Shown here one piece after another: positions 55,390-64,000 of a stretch of DNA of 64,000 nucleotides. Below the pieces are notes generated by a model, which saw only the letters and a list, made by a program, of their open reading frames with translations, searched no databases and was not told the origin of the DNA. This DNA comes from Allorhizobium pseudoryzae (GTDB lineage: Bacteria > Pseudomonadota > Alphaproteobacteria > Rhizobiales > Rhizobiaceae): positions 868,001-932,000 of the forward strand of contig NZ_CP049244.1 in assembly GCF_011046245.1 (NCBI RefSeq). The letters are read 5' to 3'. Each line of letters opens with the position of its first letter. Position 1 is the first letter of the stretch. A program made the translations under genes and the position numbers.

Positions 55390-55403
55390 TACTTGCGCCC
55401 CGT

Positions 55404-55427
55404 GCCTGCGCGTTGTGGCGCGCAGGC
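55404..55427 (+). other. Hairpin between amidase and binding-protein genes
   Basis: GCCTGCGCG and CGCGCAGGC form a perfect 9-bp stem with a 6-nt loop, 15 bp after the amidase stop. No U-tract, so partial termination or mRNA processing is likelier than full termination. Confidence 0.45.
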
Positions 55428-55493
55428 CGTCCCACTTCACCGTTCGTCGCGGCCTTTTCTCGACCCACTGCCGCGCGCTGCAGGGAGACTGAG

Positions 55494-57032
55494 ATGACAT
55501 TCGTGATTCCTTCCAAGCTGTTTGGCGTCCTTCTGAGCGGCGCCGTCGCGTGGACGACGCTGGCCTGCGCCCCGGCGCTTCATGCGGCAGAAGACAAGAC
55601 CCTGGTGGTGCGTTTCTATGATGACCCAGCAGGCTTCGATCCGGCCAATATCTTCCGCATCGAGAACGAGAACATCGCCTTCAACATCTTCAGCGGCCTG
55701 ACGACCTACGACAGCAAGACCGGAAAGATCATCCCGGATCTGGCCGAATCCTGGGAAACCAAGGACAACCTCACCTGGACCTTCCGCCTGCGCAAGGGCG
55801 TTCAGTGGCAGAAGGGATATGGCGAATTCACCGCGGCCGACGTGATCTACAGCTACAAGCGCGTTCTCGATCCTCAGACAGCATCGCCTTACGCTTCGGA
55901 ACTGGCCGGCATCGACACGATGGAGGCACCCGACCCCTATACCCTGATCATCCGCCTCAAAGCGCCCAATGGCGGCTTCCTGCACACCGTGGCGAATTAC
56001 CATCAGGGCCAGATCGTCAAGAAGGAGGCCGTCGAAGCGGCCGGGAACCAGGTGCGCTGGAAGCCGGTGGGCACCGGCCCCTATGCCCTCGAGTCGATCG
56101 ACGTCAATTCGCGGATCGTGCTGAAGCGGCACGAGGGCTACTACAAGGGCCCGGCACCGATCGCCACGCTCGACTTCCATATCATCAAGGATGATGCCAC
56201 CGCCGCGATTGCGCTGCGCAATGGCGAGATCGACGTGCTGATGCGCCAGAGCAAGGAGGAGCAGCTTCAGATCCTGAAGGAGGCCGGGTTCAAGATGAAC
56301 CACGTCGACAACTATGCCTCCTCGCTGAAGGTGATGAACCTTTCCGATCCGATCCTGAAGGACGTGCGGGTGCGCCAGGCGATTGCCCATGCAATCGATT
56401 ATGCGGCGATCACCGAGGCGATCGCGCCCTCGCTGCAGGGCACTGCAACCTCGCTGCTGATGCCGTGGATGGATGTCTATTCCAAGGATGCACCGACTTA
56501 TGGCTACGATCCGGAAAAGGCCAAGAAGCTTCTGGCAGAGGCCGGCTATCCCGATGGGTTCGTCCTGAAAACGCTCGGCACCTCCGCACAAGGCGTAACC
56601 GAGCAACAGCAGTTCGAGATCGACTACCTCAGCCAGGTGGGGATCAAGATGGAGCTTGAACTCGTCGATACGCCGACCTTCAACCAGCGGCGCAACAAGG
56701 GGGACTTCATGACGGCGAGCCGCCTTCTGCCGGCCATCAACCCCGACATGATCCTGTTCAGCTACCTGCACCCCTCCAATATTGCGCCGAAGGGCCTCAA
56801 CGGTGCGCGCTACGACAATCCGGAACTGACGGCGACGATCGAAGCCGCCCGTGCCGAAGCCGAGCCGGAGCGGCGCATGGAACTCTATGCGAAGGCGCAG
56901 AAGATCGCGATGACCGATCTGCCCTATCTGCCGGCGACGTCCAGCAATGTCTTCTGGCCCAGCAAGACCGAGGTCAATGGCGTCACCATCAACTACCTCG
57001 CCCAAGTGAATTTCTGGGAAGTCACCAAGTAA
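55494..57032 (+). CDS. Dipeptide-type ABC transporter substrate-binding protein (SBP_bac_5), third system
   Basis: 512 residues from the ATG at 55494 with AGGGAGAC upstream. Signal peptide: LLSGAVAWTTLACAPALHA, then AEDKTLVV. SBP_bac_5 features: FDPANIFRIENENIAFNIFSGL near 50, LAESWETKDNLTWTFRLRKGVQWQKGYGEFTAADVIYSYKRV near 81-122, KPVGTGPYALESI near 184 and VRQAIAHAIDYAAI near 289. It feeds the permeases that follow. Flanking amidases suggest an amide-containing ligand. Confidence 0.9.
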   Translation: MTFVIPSKLFGVLLSGAVAWTTLACAPALHAAEDKTLVVRFYDDPAGFDPANIFRIENENIAFNIFSGLTTYDSKTGKIIPDLAESWETKDNLTWTFRLRKGVQWQKGYGEFTAADVIYSYKRVLDPQTASPYASELAGIDTMEAPDPYTLIIRLKAPNGGFLHTVANYHQGQIVKKEAVEAAGNQVRWKPVGTGPYALESIDVNSRIVLKRHEGYYKGPAPIATLDFHIIKDDATAAIALRNGEIDVLMRQSKEEQLQILKEAGFKMNHVDNYASSLKVMNLSDPILKDVRVRQAIAHAIDYAAITEAIAPSLQGTATSLLMPWMDVYSKDAPTYGYDPEKAKKLLAEAGYPDGFVLKTLGTSAQGVTEQQQFEIDYLSQVGIKMELELVDTPTFNQRRNKGDFMTASRLLPAINPDMILFSYLHPSNIAPKGLNGARYDNPELTATIEAARAEAEPERRMELYAKAQKIAMTDLPYLPATSSNVFWPSKTEVNGVTINYLAQVNFWEVTK

Positions 57033-57049
57033 CGGAAGGACTGCCGGCC

Positions 57050-57997
57050 ATGCTGACCTACAGTTTCAAGCGCGTCGTTCAACTCCTGGTCACTGTTCTC
57101 GGTGTCGTGACGCTCGTCTTCTTCACCATGCGTCTCATTCCGGGTGACCCGATCTCCGCCATGGCCGGCGACAATCTCTCCGGTGCGGCACTCGACCGGA
57201 TGCGCAGTCAGATGGGTCTGAACGATCCGCTTCTGGTCCAGTACCTCGCCTATCTCGCGCGGCTTGCGGTGCTCGATTTCGGCAACACGGTCACCACCAA
57301 GCTGCCGATCATCGACCTGATCGTCGGTGCGCTGCCGATTACGGTTTCAATTGCGGTCGGAACCATCATTCTGACCGTCGCGATCGCCATTCCACTTGGA
57401 ACGCTGGCGGCCTACATGGCGCACAAGGGTAACCGCGTGCTGGACAATGTCATCACAGGGGTCGCGATGGTGCTCGACCTGATGCCGCCCTTCTGGACCT
57501 CGCTGGTCTGTCTTCTCATCTTCTCGCTGACGCTGGGCTGGTTTCCCGCCAGCGGAACGGTGACCATCGATGATCCCGTCACGCTTCTGCGCCGGGTGGC
57601 GTTGCCGGTGCTGGTCCTGTCGATGGCCCAGGTCGCGACGCTCGCCCGCATCACCCGGACCGCGGTGCTGGAAGTGCTGAACGAGGATTATGTGCGCACC
57701 GCCCGCTCCATGGGCTGGTCGGAACTGCGTGTGCTCTTCCGCCATGCCCTGAAGAATTCGGCATTGCCGATCGTAACCGTGATCGGGCTCAGCTTCGGCA
57801 ATCTGCTGAACGGCACCGTGATCGTCGAGTTCATTTTCACCCTGCCGGGCATCGGCAACCTGCTGGTCGGCGGCATGAACAGCCGCGACTACCAGATGGT
57901 CCAGACCCTCATCGTCTTCTACGCCATGATCTTCGTCGTCATCAATTTTGCGACGGACCTGATCTACCGCGTCTTTGACCCCCGCGTGCAGTTCTGA
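57050..57997 (+). CDS. Dipeptide-type ABC transporter permease (DppB family), third system
   Basis: 315 residues. FKRVVQLLVTVLGVVTLVFFTMRLIPGDPI opens the protein, and the coupling loop NEDYVRTARSMGWSELRVLFRHALKNSALP lies near 208-240. LNGTVIVEFIFTLPGIGNLLVGGMNSRDYQMVQ is the conserved late region. It lies 17 bp after the binding-protein stop. Confidence 0.9.
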   Translation: MLTYSFKRVVQLLVTVLGVVTLVFFTMRLIPGDPISAMAGDNLSGAALDRMRSQMGLNDPLLVQYLAYLARLAVLDFGNTVTTKLPIIDLIVGALPITVSIAVGTIILTVAIAIPLGTLAAYMAHKGNRVLDNVITGVAMVLDLMPPFWTSLVCLLIFSLTLGWFPASGTVTIDDPVTLLRRVALPVLVLSMAQVATLARITRTAVLEVLNEDYVRTARSMGWSELRVLFRHALKNSALPIVTVIGLSFGNLLNGTVIVEFIFTLPGIGNLLVGGMNSRDYQMVQTLIVFYAMIFVVINFATDLIYRVFDPRVQF

Positions 57998-58012
57998 TCG
58001 GAGACGAAAACC

Positions 58013-58900
58013 ATGGCCCATATCTCGATTTCCCTTCCCGCGTTGCGCTCGTTCCGGTTGGAGTTCTGGCACATGCCAGGCCTGATGCGGCTCTTGACCA
58101 ACCGGCGCATTCAATTGGCCCTGCTGATCCTTATCCCGATCCTGCTGCTGACGGTGCTTCGACCGCTGCTGCCGATCCCGGGGCCGCTGGAGACCAATCT
58201 GCGGGCGATGACCAAGCCGCCGTCGTTCGAGCATCTGTTCGGCACCGACCGCATGGGGCGCGACCTTCTCAGCCGGACACTCGCCGGGGTGCAGATCTCG
58301 ATGTTCGTCGGCTTTGCGGTGGCGCTGCTGTCGCTCTCGGTCGGCCTCGTGATGGGAACGCTTGCGGGCTTTTTCGGTGGCGTCATCGACCGGCTGATGA
58401 TGACGATCACCGATATCTTCCTGGCCTTTCCCTCGCTGCTCCTGGCGATCGGATTGGTCTCGGTGATGGGAACAGGAATGCTGCCCGTCGTCCTGGCCAT
58501 ATCGCTATCGGACGTGCCGCGGTTCATCCGCCTGCAGCGTTCGCTGGTGCTAGGGCTGCGCTCGCGGGCCTATATCGATGCCGCCCGCACCGTCCAGGCC
58601 TCGCAAATGTGGTTGATGACCCGGCACATCATCCCGAACACGCTCGCGCCGCTTCTGGTCGCAGCCTCGATTGCGGCGGCGAACGCCATTCTCGTGGAGG
58701 CGGGGTTGAGCTTCCTGGGTCTGGGCATCATGCCGCCCGCCCCCTCGCTCGGCAACCTGATCCGTGATGGCCAGACCTATCTCGAACAGGCCTGGTGGAT
58801 TTCGACGCTGCCGGGCGCGGTCATCCTACTGATCGCCATCAGCCTGCATTTCCTGTCGGACGGTATCCGCCAGGTCCTCGATCCGCGGTCGCGCAAGTAA
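58013..58900 (+). CDS. Dipeptide-type ABC transporter permease (DppC family), third system
   Basis: 295 residues. FGTDRMGRDLLSRTLAGVQISMFVGF is the DppC signature near 79-104, and the coupling loop reads RSRAYIDAARTVQASQMWLMTRHIIPNTLAP near 183-213. GLSFLGLGIMPPAPSLGNLI follows. It forms the channel with the DppB-type subunit and is 30 bp before the ATPase. Confidence 0.9.
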   Translation: MAHISISLPALRSFRLEFWHMPGLMRLLTNRRIQLALLILIPILLLTVLRPLLPIPGPLETNLRAMTKPPSFEHLFGTDRMGRDLLSRTLAGVQISMFVGFAVALLSLSVGLVMGTLAGFFGGVIDRLMMTITDIFLAFPSLLLAIGLVSVMGTGMLPVVLAISLSDVPRFIRLQRSLVLGLRSRAYIDAARTVQASQMWLMTRHIIPNTLAPLLVAASIAAANAILVEAGLSFLGLGIMPPAPSLGNLIRDGQTYLEQAWWISTLPGAVILLIAISLHFLSDGIRQVLDPRSRK

Positions 58901-58930
58901 CCAGTGCCATAGCACACGGGAGAAATCTCC

Positions 58931-60910
58931 ATGAACGAAATGCGTCCTTTCCGCAATTCGCTGCTCGACGTGCGCGATCTGCACACGCACTTCCTCACCG
59001 ATGCCGGCACCGTCAGGGCTGTCAACGGGGTGTCCTTCCAGATCGGGCAGGGCGAACGCGTGGCGATCGTCGGAGAATCGGGCTCCGGCAAGAGCGCCAT
59101 GGCCATGTCGCTGCTGCGTCTGCTTGCCTATCCCGGCAAGGTCGTCTCCGGTGAAATCAGGCTCGATGGCCGCGATCTGAACAGCCTGACCGAACATCAG
59201 TTGAACGAGATCCGCGGCAAAGACATTGGGACAATTTTCCAGGACCCGATGTCGTCGCTTGACCCCGTGATGCGGATTTCGAAGCAGATGATCCCGCCGA
59301 TCATGCGGCACCTTAGCGTGTCTCACGACGAGGCGAGGGCGCAGGCGATCAACTGGCTGGACAGGGTGGGCATTCCAGATGCCGGGCGCCGGATCGACGC
59401 CTATCCCTTCGAAATGTCCGGCGGCATGCGCCAGCGCGTCATGATTGCCATGGCGCTGTCCTGCCGGCCGCGGCTGATCATTGCCGACGAACCGACGACC
59501 GCACTCGACGTGACGATCCAGGCGCAGATCGTCGAACTGCTGAAGGAACTCACTGCCGAAACCGGCGCCGCCATGGTCTTCATTACCCACGATCTCGGCC
59601 TCGTGGCGCGGTTCGCCCACAAGGTGGGTGTGATGTATGCCGGCAAGCTGGTGGAATTCGGCGGCGTGCGGGAAATCTTTGCCCGGCCGCGGCATCCCTA
59701 TACGCAGAGCCTTCTCGATACGATCCCGCCGGTCCATCAGCAGGAGCGCCGCCGGCTCGTGCAGATCCCCGGATTCCCGCCCGACATGAAACAGGTGGTG
59801 CAGGGCTGTGCCTTCAAGGAACGCTGTGCCGGTGCACACCGTCGTTGTTTCGAAACCGCCCCGGAGCTCGAAATGCGGGAGCCCGGCCATTCCGCCGCCT
59901 GCTGGCTGCCTGAGGGGCTGGGGAACGACCGGTTCGTGGAGCAGGACCTGATCCCCACCCTCGAGCCGTCGCAGGATCCGGCGGAGTCCCGCGTCGTGGT
60001 GGAGATCAACAACCTCCACAAGCACTTTTCTTCCCGCAGTTCCCTGCCCTGGCGCAAGCCGCCGGTGGTGCGTGCGGTCAACGGTGTCTCGTTGCGCATC
60101 AACAAGGGCGAGACGCTCGGCATCGTCGGTGAATCCGGTTGCGGCAAGAGTACGGTGGCGCGCCTCTTGCTGGGTCTCGACCCGGCGACCTCCGGCGACA
60201 TCTTCATCGAAGGCATGGCGCAGATGGTGTTCCAGGACCCGGCCTCCTCCTTCAATCCGAAGATGACGCTGTTAAACATCATTCAGGAACCCTTGGTGGT
60301 GACGGGATGGGGCACCAAGGCGGAACGGTTGGAGCGCGTGCGGGAACTGCTGTCGCAGGTAGGGCTTGATGAGAGCTACCTGCACCGCTATCCAAGCCAG
60401 CTGTCCGGCGGCCAGCGCCAGCGCGTTGCCATCGCACGGGCGCTGGCGCTCAAACCTTCGGTGGTGGTCGCCGACGAGCCGACATCCGCCCTCGACGTCT
60501 CGGTACGTGCCCAGATCATCAACCTGCTGGTGGATCTCAAGCAGAAGCTGCGCGTGAGCTTCGTCTTCATCTCCCACGACCTGCTGACGGTGAGCTACAT
60601 CTCCGACAAGATCGCCGTGATGTATCTGGGCGAGGTGGTGGAGTACGGGCTGGCGGACGAAGTCTTCCGAAATCCCGCGCATCCCTACACGCAGGCCCTG
60701 ATCGCGGCCGTCCCCATCCCCGATCCGGAGGCCGAGGCGTCCCGCATGCAGAAACCGCTCTCGGGCGAACTGCCAAGCCCGCTCAACCTGCCCGCCGGCT
60801 GTTCCTTTGCCTCCCGCTGTCCGAAAGCAACCGATTACTGCCGCACCCACAAGATGGTGCTGAAGCCCTTTTCCAAAACTCGAGAAACGGCGTGCCATTA
60901 TGCAATCTGA
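58931..60910 (+). CDS. Dipeptide-type ABC transporter, fused dual ATPase with cysteine-rich tails, third system
   Basis: 659 residues. Domain 1: GESGSGKS near 51-58, signature [27 protein letters not shown]. Domain 2, from about residue 360: [36 protein letters not shown]. Each domain is followed by a cysteine cluster, [14 protein letters not shown] plus a later AACW after the first, and [14 protein letters not shown] plus TACHY at the C-terminus. These match the DppD/OppF C-terminal region, which in some homologues binds an iron-sulfur cluster. The two other dual ATPases in the window lack them. The MFS gene overlaps its end by 11 bp. Confidence 0.9.
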   Translation: MNEMRPFRNSLLDVRDLHTHFLTDAGTVRAVNGVSFQIGQGERVAIVGESGSGKSAMAMSLLRLLAYPGKVVSGEIRLDGRDLNSLTEHQLNEIRGKDIGTIFQDPMSSLDPVMRISKQMIPPIMRHLSVSHDEARAQAINWLDRVGIPDAGRRIDAYPFEMSGGMRQRVMIAMALSCRPRLIIADEPTTALDVTIQAQIVELLKELTAETGAAMVFITHDLGLVARFAHKVGVMYAGKLVEFGGVREIFARPRHPYTQSLLDTIPPVHQQERRRLVQIPGFPPDMKQVVQGCAFKERCAGAHRRCFETAPELEMREPGHSAACWLPEGLGNDRFVEQDLIPTLEPSQDPAESRVVVEINNLHKHFSSRSSLPWRKPPVVRAVNGVSLRINKGETLGIVGESGCGKSTVARLLLGLDPATSGDIFIEGMAQMVFQDPASSFNPKMTLLNIIQEPLVVTGWGTKAERLERVRELLSQVGLDESYLHRYPSQLSGGQRQRVAIARALALKPSVVVADEPTSALDVSVRAQIINLLVDLKQKLRVSFVFISHDLLTVSYISDKIAVMYLGEVVEYGLADEVFRNPAHPYTQALIAAVPIPDPEAEASRMQKPLSGELPSPLNLPAGCSFASRCPKATDYCRTHKMVLKPFSKTRETACHYAI

Positions 60911-62150
60911 CACATTTCGGCGCTTCGGCATCTTCGGTGGCGGGTTTTTCTTTGCCATCACGGGCATGGCCGCGCCGTTCTTCACGCTTTACGCATCTGA
61001 AATGGGAGCCTCCACCCTCGCCATCGGCTTCATCGTCACCTCGCGGGCCCTGCTGCCCATCATCATTGCCATGCCGACTGGCCAACTGATCGACAGCGTC
61101 GGGTCCGTGAAGATGCTGCTGATCGGGTCGGTGTTGTTGCTGATCTCGCTCCTGAACACGGTGTTTGCGACGAGCGTTCCCATGCTGGCCGTCTCGCAAT
61201 TGTTCATGGGCGCCTGCATCATCATCATGGCGACGGCTCTTCAGGTTATGGTCTCGACTGGCAACAGGGAGACCCGCAACAAGGCGATCACCACCTATTC
61301 CATGTGGATGTCCGGCGGCAGCATGGTCGGACCGCTGATCGGCGGGCTGATCACCTATCTCTTCGATCATCCGGCGGACGGATACCGGTTCACCTTTGTG
61401 GTGGCGGCCGCGGCGACCGCCATCTTCATGCTGCTGCTCATCTGGCTCAGCCGCATCTATCCGCATCCGGTTCCGGCCCCCGGCGAGATCCGTTCAATCC
61501 TGTCTTTCCGTGGCGTCACCGCCAGTTACCGGCAGGGGATCGATCTTACCGTGCACAGACCGGTGCAGTTCGGTCTCGTCGGCACTTTCGTCATCATGTA
61601 CATTCAGGCGCTCTACAGTGGCTTCCTGCCGGTCTATCTGGATCAGTTCGGCTACTCGGCCTTTCATATCGCGGCGATCCTTTCCTGGCAGGGCATGGCC
61701 GGCATGCTCAGCCGCTTCGTCATCAAGGCCCTGATGCGCCGCTTCTCGCTGGAGCGCATCCTCAGTGCCGCCGGTCTGCTTGCTGCGATCTGCGTGGTGC
61801 TGACCCCGCTTGCCGCTCCCAATGCCATCCTCACCTATCTGCTGATGTTCACGCTCGGCGCTTCGGCCGGCGTCAACCTGCCCGTCAGCATGATGATCAT
61901 GGTGGATGCTGTCGGCGAAAATCAGCACGGCAAGCTGATGGGGCTGCGTCTCCTGGTCAACCGCTTCTCCCAGACCATCAGCCCCGCGCTCTTCGGCGTG
62001 CTTGGCAGCTTCGTTGGATTAACCGCCGCCTTCCTCGCGGGCGGTGCGGTGCTGGTTGCGACCATGTTCGGCTTTTCGGCCTATGCCAGCCACATGGTGC
62101 GCGCCAGCGCTGCGAATACAGCGAGTAACCCCAGCCAAAAGGACGACTGA
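60900..62150 (+). CDS. Major facilitator superfamily transporter
   Basis: 416 residues, twelve predicted membrane helices with a central cytoplasmic loop near 185-215 (SRIYPHPVPAPGEIRSILSFRG). LIDSVGSVKMLLIGSVLLL near 62-80 is the loop 2-3 region in place of the GRxxDRxGRR motif. The start overlaps the dual ATPase by 11 bp and the next amidase starts one base after its stop, so it is deep in an operon. It may export a product or import a related compound; direction cannot be read. Confidence 0.88.
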   Translation: MQSDTFRRFGIFGGGFFFAITGMAAPFFTLYASEMGASTLAIGFIVTSRALLPIIIAMPTGQLIDSVGSVKMLLIGSVLLLISLLNTVFATSVPMLAVSQLFMGACIIIMATALQVMVSTGNRETRNKAITTYSMWMSGGSMVGPLIGGLITYLFDHPADGYRFTFVVAAAATAIFMLLLIWLSRIYPHPVPAPGEIRSILSFRGVTASYRQGIDLTVHRPVQFGLVGTFVIMYIQALYSGFLPVYLDQFGYSAFHIAAILSWQGMAGMLSRFVIKALMRRFSLERILSAAGLLAAICVVLTPLAAPNAILTYLLMFTLGASAGVNLPVSMMIMVDAVGENQHGKLMGLRLLVNRFSQTISPALFGVLGSFVGLTAAFLAGGAVLVATMFGFSAYASHMVRASAANTASNPSQKDD

Positions 62151-62151
62151 C

Positions 62152-62913
62152 ATGACGGAACGCATATGGGACAAGTATCTCACCGAGCGCGACAAGGCGG
62201 TATTCGCAGCCTCCGGCTTCGGCGCCATGGCCGACTGGGGCAAAAGACCGGCCCTGATCATCATCGACGTGAACTATGCCTTCTGCGACGAGGAACCGAA
62301 GCCCATTCTGGAAAGCATCAAGAAATGGCGCACGTCTTGCGGCGAGGACGCCTGGGAAGCCATTCCGGTTCTTCAGAAACTGATCGGCGTGTGCCGCGCC
62401 AAGGGAATCCCGGTAATCTACACCACCGGCATCCGGCGCGCTGACAACTGGGACTCCGGTTCCTGGAGCTGGAAATCCAGCCGCCGCGGGGAAACCCCGG
62501 TGGCGGAGGTGAGCAATCGCGACGGAAACGACATCGTCGATGAGATCGCGCCCGGACCCAGCGATATCGTGGTGCGCAAGCAGAAGCCCTCCGGTTTCGC
62601 CGGCACGCCGCTGCAATCCTATCTGCAACTTCTGGGCTGTGACAGCCTGCTCGTCACCGGAACCACCACATCCGGCTGCGTGCGCGCCACCGTTCTCGAC
62701 GCGTTTTCGCAGAATTTCCGGCTGACCGTCGTCGAGGATGGCTGCTTCGACCGAAGCCAGGCGAGCCACGCTATCAACCTGTGCGACATGCACGCGAAAT
62801 ACGCCAATGTGCGCCCGAGTGGCGAGGTCCTGGATTACCTTGCCACTCTGGACGACGGCATGTTCGAACTGCCGTCCGGCAACGGCATGGCAACCAGAAT
62901 GGCTGCCGAATGA
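62152..62913 (+). CDS. Cysteine hydrolase (isochorismatase-fold amidase), copy 2
   Basis: 253 residues from the ATG at 62152, one base after the MFS stop. N-terminal IWDKYLTERDKAVFAASGFGA and RPALIIIDVNYAFCD are very like N-carbamoylsarcosine amidase and maleamate amidohydrolase. Triad: Asp39, Lys143 in VRKQKPSGF, Cys176 in TTSGCVRAT. It is homologous to copy 1 but clearly diverged, so the cluster probably holds amidases of different specificity. Confidence 0.9.
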   Translation: MTERIWDKYLTERDKAVFAASGFGAMADWGKRPALIIIDVNYAFCDEEPKPILESIKKWRTSCGEDAWEAIPVLQKLIGVCRAKGIPVIYTTGIRRADNWDSGSWSWKSSRRGETPVAEVSNRDGNDIVDEIAPGPSDIVVRKQKPSGFAGTPLQSYLQLLGCDSLLVTGTTTSGCVRATVLDAFSQNFRLTVVEDGCFDRSQASHAINLCDMHAKYANVRPSGEVLDYLATLDDGMFELPSGNGMATRMAAE

Positions 62914-62979
62914 CATCTGGCCTCGTCCGCCCGGCCGGGCGAGGCTCTCCCTCATTCACACCTCACAAGGAACACGCGG

Positions 62980-63702
62980 ATGACCCCCGATCGCTTCGAG
63001 GACCACGCCTGGGCGGATATAGTTCCCGCCGACCTGATAGAACTTTATGCCCCTTATCAGCGCGAAACCTTCGTCGGACCACGTCCGGCACTCGTCCTGA
63101 TCGATCTCTACAACCTCGCCTACCGGGGAGGTGCGGTGCCGCCCGCGAGCCTGTTGGACCAGTATCCGAGCAGCTGCGGCATCTATGCGCATCAAGCGAT
63201 CGAGCCAACGAAACGGTTAATCGCGGCAGCGCGTGCGGCGGGCGTGCCGATCTTCTACTGTACCTCCGACCACCGTCCCATGGCCTCTCCGAAGGGCGTT
63301 GGGGCCACGCGGCGCAAAAAGCCTGCCGCCGCCGAGCGCTTGCCGGACGACTTTGAGATCTGGCAGGATTTCGCGCCCCAGGATGGCGATATCATCATCC
63401 GCAAGCAACGCGCCAGCATCTTTCAGGGAACACCGCTGGTCTCGCACCTGAATCTCTTAGGCGTACAGAGCCTCATCGTCTGCGGCGAAAGCACCAGCGG
63501 CTGCGTCCGGGCAAGCTGCGTCGATGGCTATTCGAACGGGCTGCATGTGAGCCTGGTCGAGGAATGCACCTATGACCGGCATGAACTGGTCCACAAGATG
63601 AACCTATTCGACCTGCACCACAAATATGCCGACGTGATGCATGTAGAAGAGGTGGTCGCGCACCTGACATCGCTTGAACCGACCCGGATGGCCGCCGAAT
63701 AA
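62980..63702 (+). CDS. Cysteine hydrolase (isochorismatase-fold amidase), copy 3
   Basis: 240 residues. Triad: Asp42 in LVLIDLYN, Lys142 in IRKQRASIF, Cys175 in STSGCVRAS. The N-terminus differs from copies 1 and 2 (FEDHAWADIVPADLIELYAPY) and no ERDK motif is present. LFDLHHKYADVMHVEEV matches the late region of copy 1. The gap to copy 2 is 66 bp. It is the third amidase of one apparent operon. Confidence 0.9.
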   Translation: MTPDRFEDHAWADIVPADLIELYAPYQRETFVGPRPALVLIDLYNLAYRGGAVPPASLLDQYPSSCGIYAHQAIEPTKRLIAAARAAGVPIFYCTSDHRPMASPKGVGATRRKKPAAAERLPDDFEIWQDFAPQDGDIIIRKQRASIFQGTPLVSHLNLLGVQSLIVCGESTSGCVRASCVDGYSNGLHVSLVEECTYDRHELVHKMNLFDLHHKYADVMHVEEVVAHLTSLEPTRMAAE

Positions 63703-63758
63703 GGTGCTGCGGACATGCGTACCACGCGAAGATCGATGTCCATTGCGAGCCCATCCCC

Positions 63759-64000
63759 ATGACCTCACCTGATACGACGACGGACGTCGAATCGACGCCG
63801 TCTCCAGCCGTGCGCAACGGAACGTTCTCAGCGCTCGGCTACCGCAATTACCGCCTGTTCTGGTACGGCAACTCGATCTCCTTCGTCGGCGATTGGCTGG
63901 ACCAGATTGCGCTCAACTGGCTGGTGATCTCGACCACCAACGACCCGGTGATGCTCGGCCTCGTCAATCTGTGCCGAGGGCTGCCGATCATGCTGTTTGC
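63759..64000 (+). CDS. MFS transporter, partial (cut by the right edge)
   Basis: An ATG at 63759 opens a frame that continues past the window end; 80 residues are visible. After a Thr/Ser/Pro-rich tail the sequence NGTFSALGYRNYRLFWYGNSISFVGDWLDQIALNWLVIS is the first helix of the MFS_3 (enterobactin-exporter-like) efflux group. It follows the third amidase by 56 bp. Confidence 0.75.
   Translation, partial: MTSPDTTTDVESTPSPAVRNGTFSALGYRNYRLFWYGNSISFVGDWLDQIALNWLVISTTNDPVMLGLVNLCRGLPIMLF

Overview
The window is high-GC DNA, densely coding on both strands, and looks like an alphaproteobacterium of the Rhizobium/Agrobacterium/Shinella type. I infer this from protein style, codon use and the abundance of solute-binding-protein-dependent transporters; no rRNA or other marker gene is present to prove it. 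I see no housekeeping genes, tRNAs, insertion sequences, phage genes, integrase or CRISPR array. It reads as a catabolic accessory region, possibly on a chromid or megaplasmid: about 60 genes, including six binding-protein-dependent uptake systems (one LIV-type ABC, one TAXI TRAP, one DctPQM TRAP, three peptide/Dpp-type ABC), two MFS carriers and five local regulators, each set beside a few enzymes.

Layout. (1) 1-10.5 kb: a polysaccharide-deacetylase-like amidase (cut by the window edge), a maleate-isomerase/arylmalonate-decarboxylase-like protein and an FAD monooxygenase on the minus strand, divergent from a complete LIV ABC transporter followed by a TAXI TRAP transporter. Two TTGT-NT-ACAA palindromes lie in the divergent gap. 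(2) 10.5-26.7 kb: a large module with a MalY/PatB-type C-S lyase-like aminotransferase, an atypical SDR, a DapA-family lyase, a cyclic amidohydrolase, an Asp/Glu/hydantoin racemase, a GntR regulator, a Dpp-type ABC system, a tandem rhodanese, a leaderless second binding protein, a VOC protein, and a 682-residue P-loop ATPase fused to a formylglycine-generating-enzyme-like domain. Three near-identical palindromes (core ATATAYTWC-GTRRTATAT) stand at the three promoter regions and tie this into one probable GntR regulon. This is the best candidate for an undescribed system. (3) 26.9-32.9 kb: a LacI regulator divergent from LeuC/LeuD-type hydro-lyase subunits, an isocitrate-lyase-superfamily C-C lyase and an iron alcohol dehydrogenase, a plausible hydrate-then-cleave route for a branched or unsaturated dicarboxylate. 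(4) 33.0-46.6 kb: an exported S10 peptidase, a small membrane protein, then an acid-sugar module: DUF1537 kinase, GntR, iron alcohol dehydrogenase, PdxA2, a cytoplasmic sialidase-fold protein, a second Dpp-type ABC system and a second DapA-family lyase. (5) 46.8-53.6 kb: a MarR-headed minus-strand unit of DctPQM TRAP transporter plus ThDP-dependent enzyme, divergent from a ketopantoate-reductase-like enzyme across a compound MarR-type operator. (6) 53.6-64 kb: a GcvA-like LysR regulator divergent from a plus-strand run of three cysteine-hydrolase (isochorismatase-fold) amidases, a third Dpp-type ABC system, one complete MFS carrier and the start of another.

The shared logic of all modules is regulator, importer, then a short set of ring-opening, amide-hydrolysing or C-C-cleaving enzymes. 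Substrates cannot be read from sequence alone; proposals below are labelled as inference.
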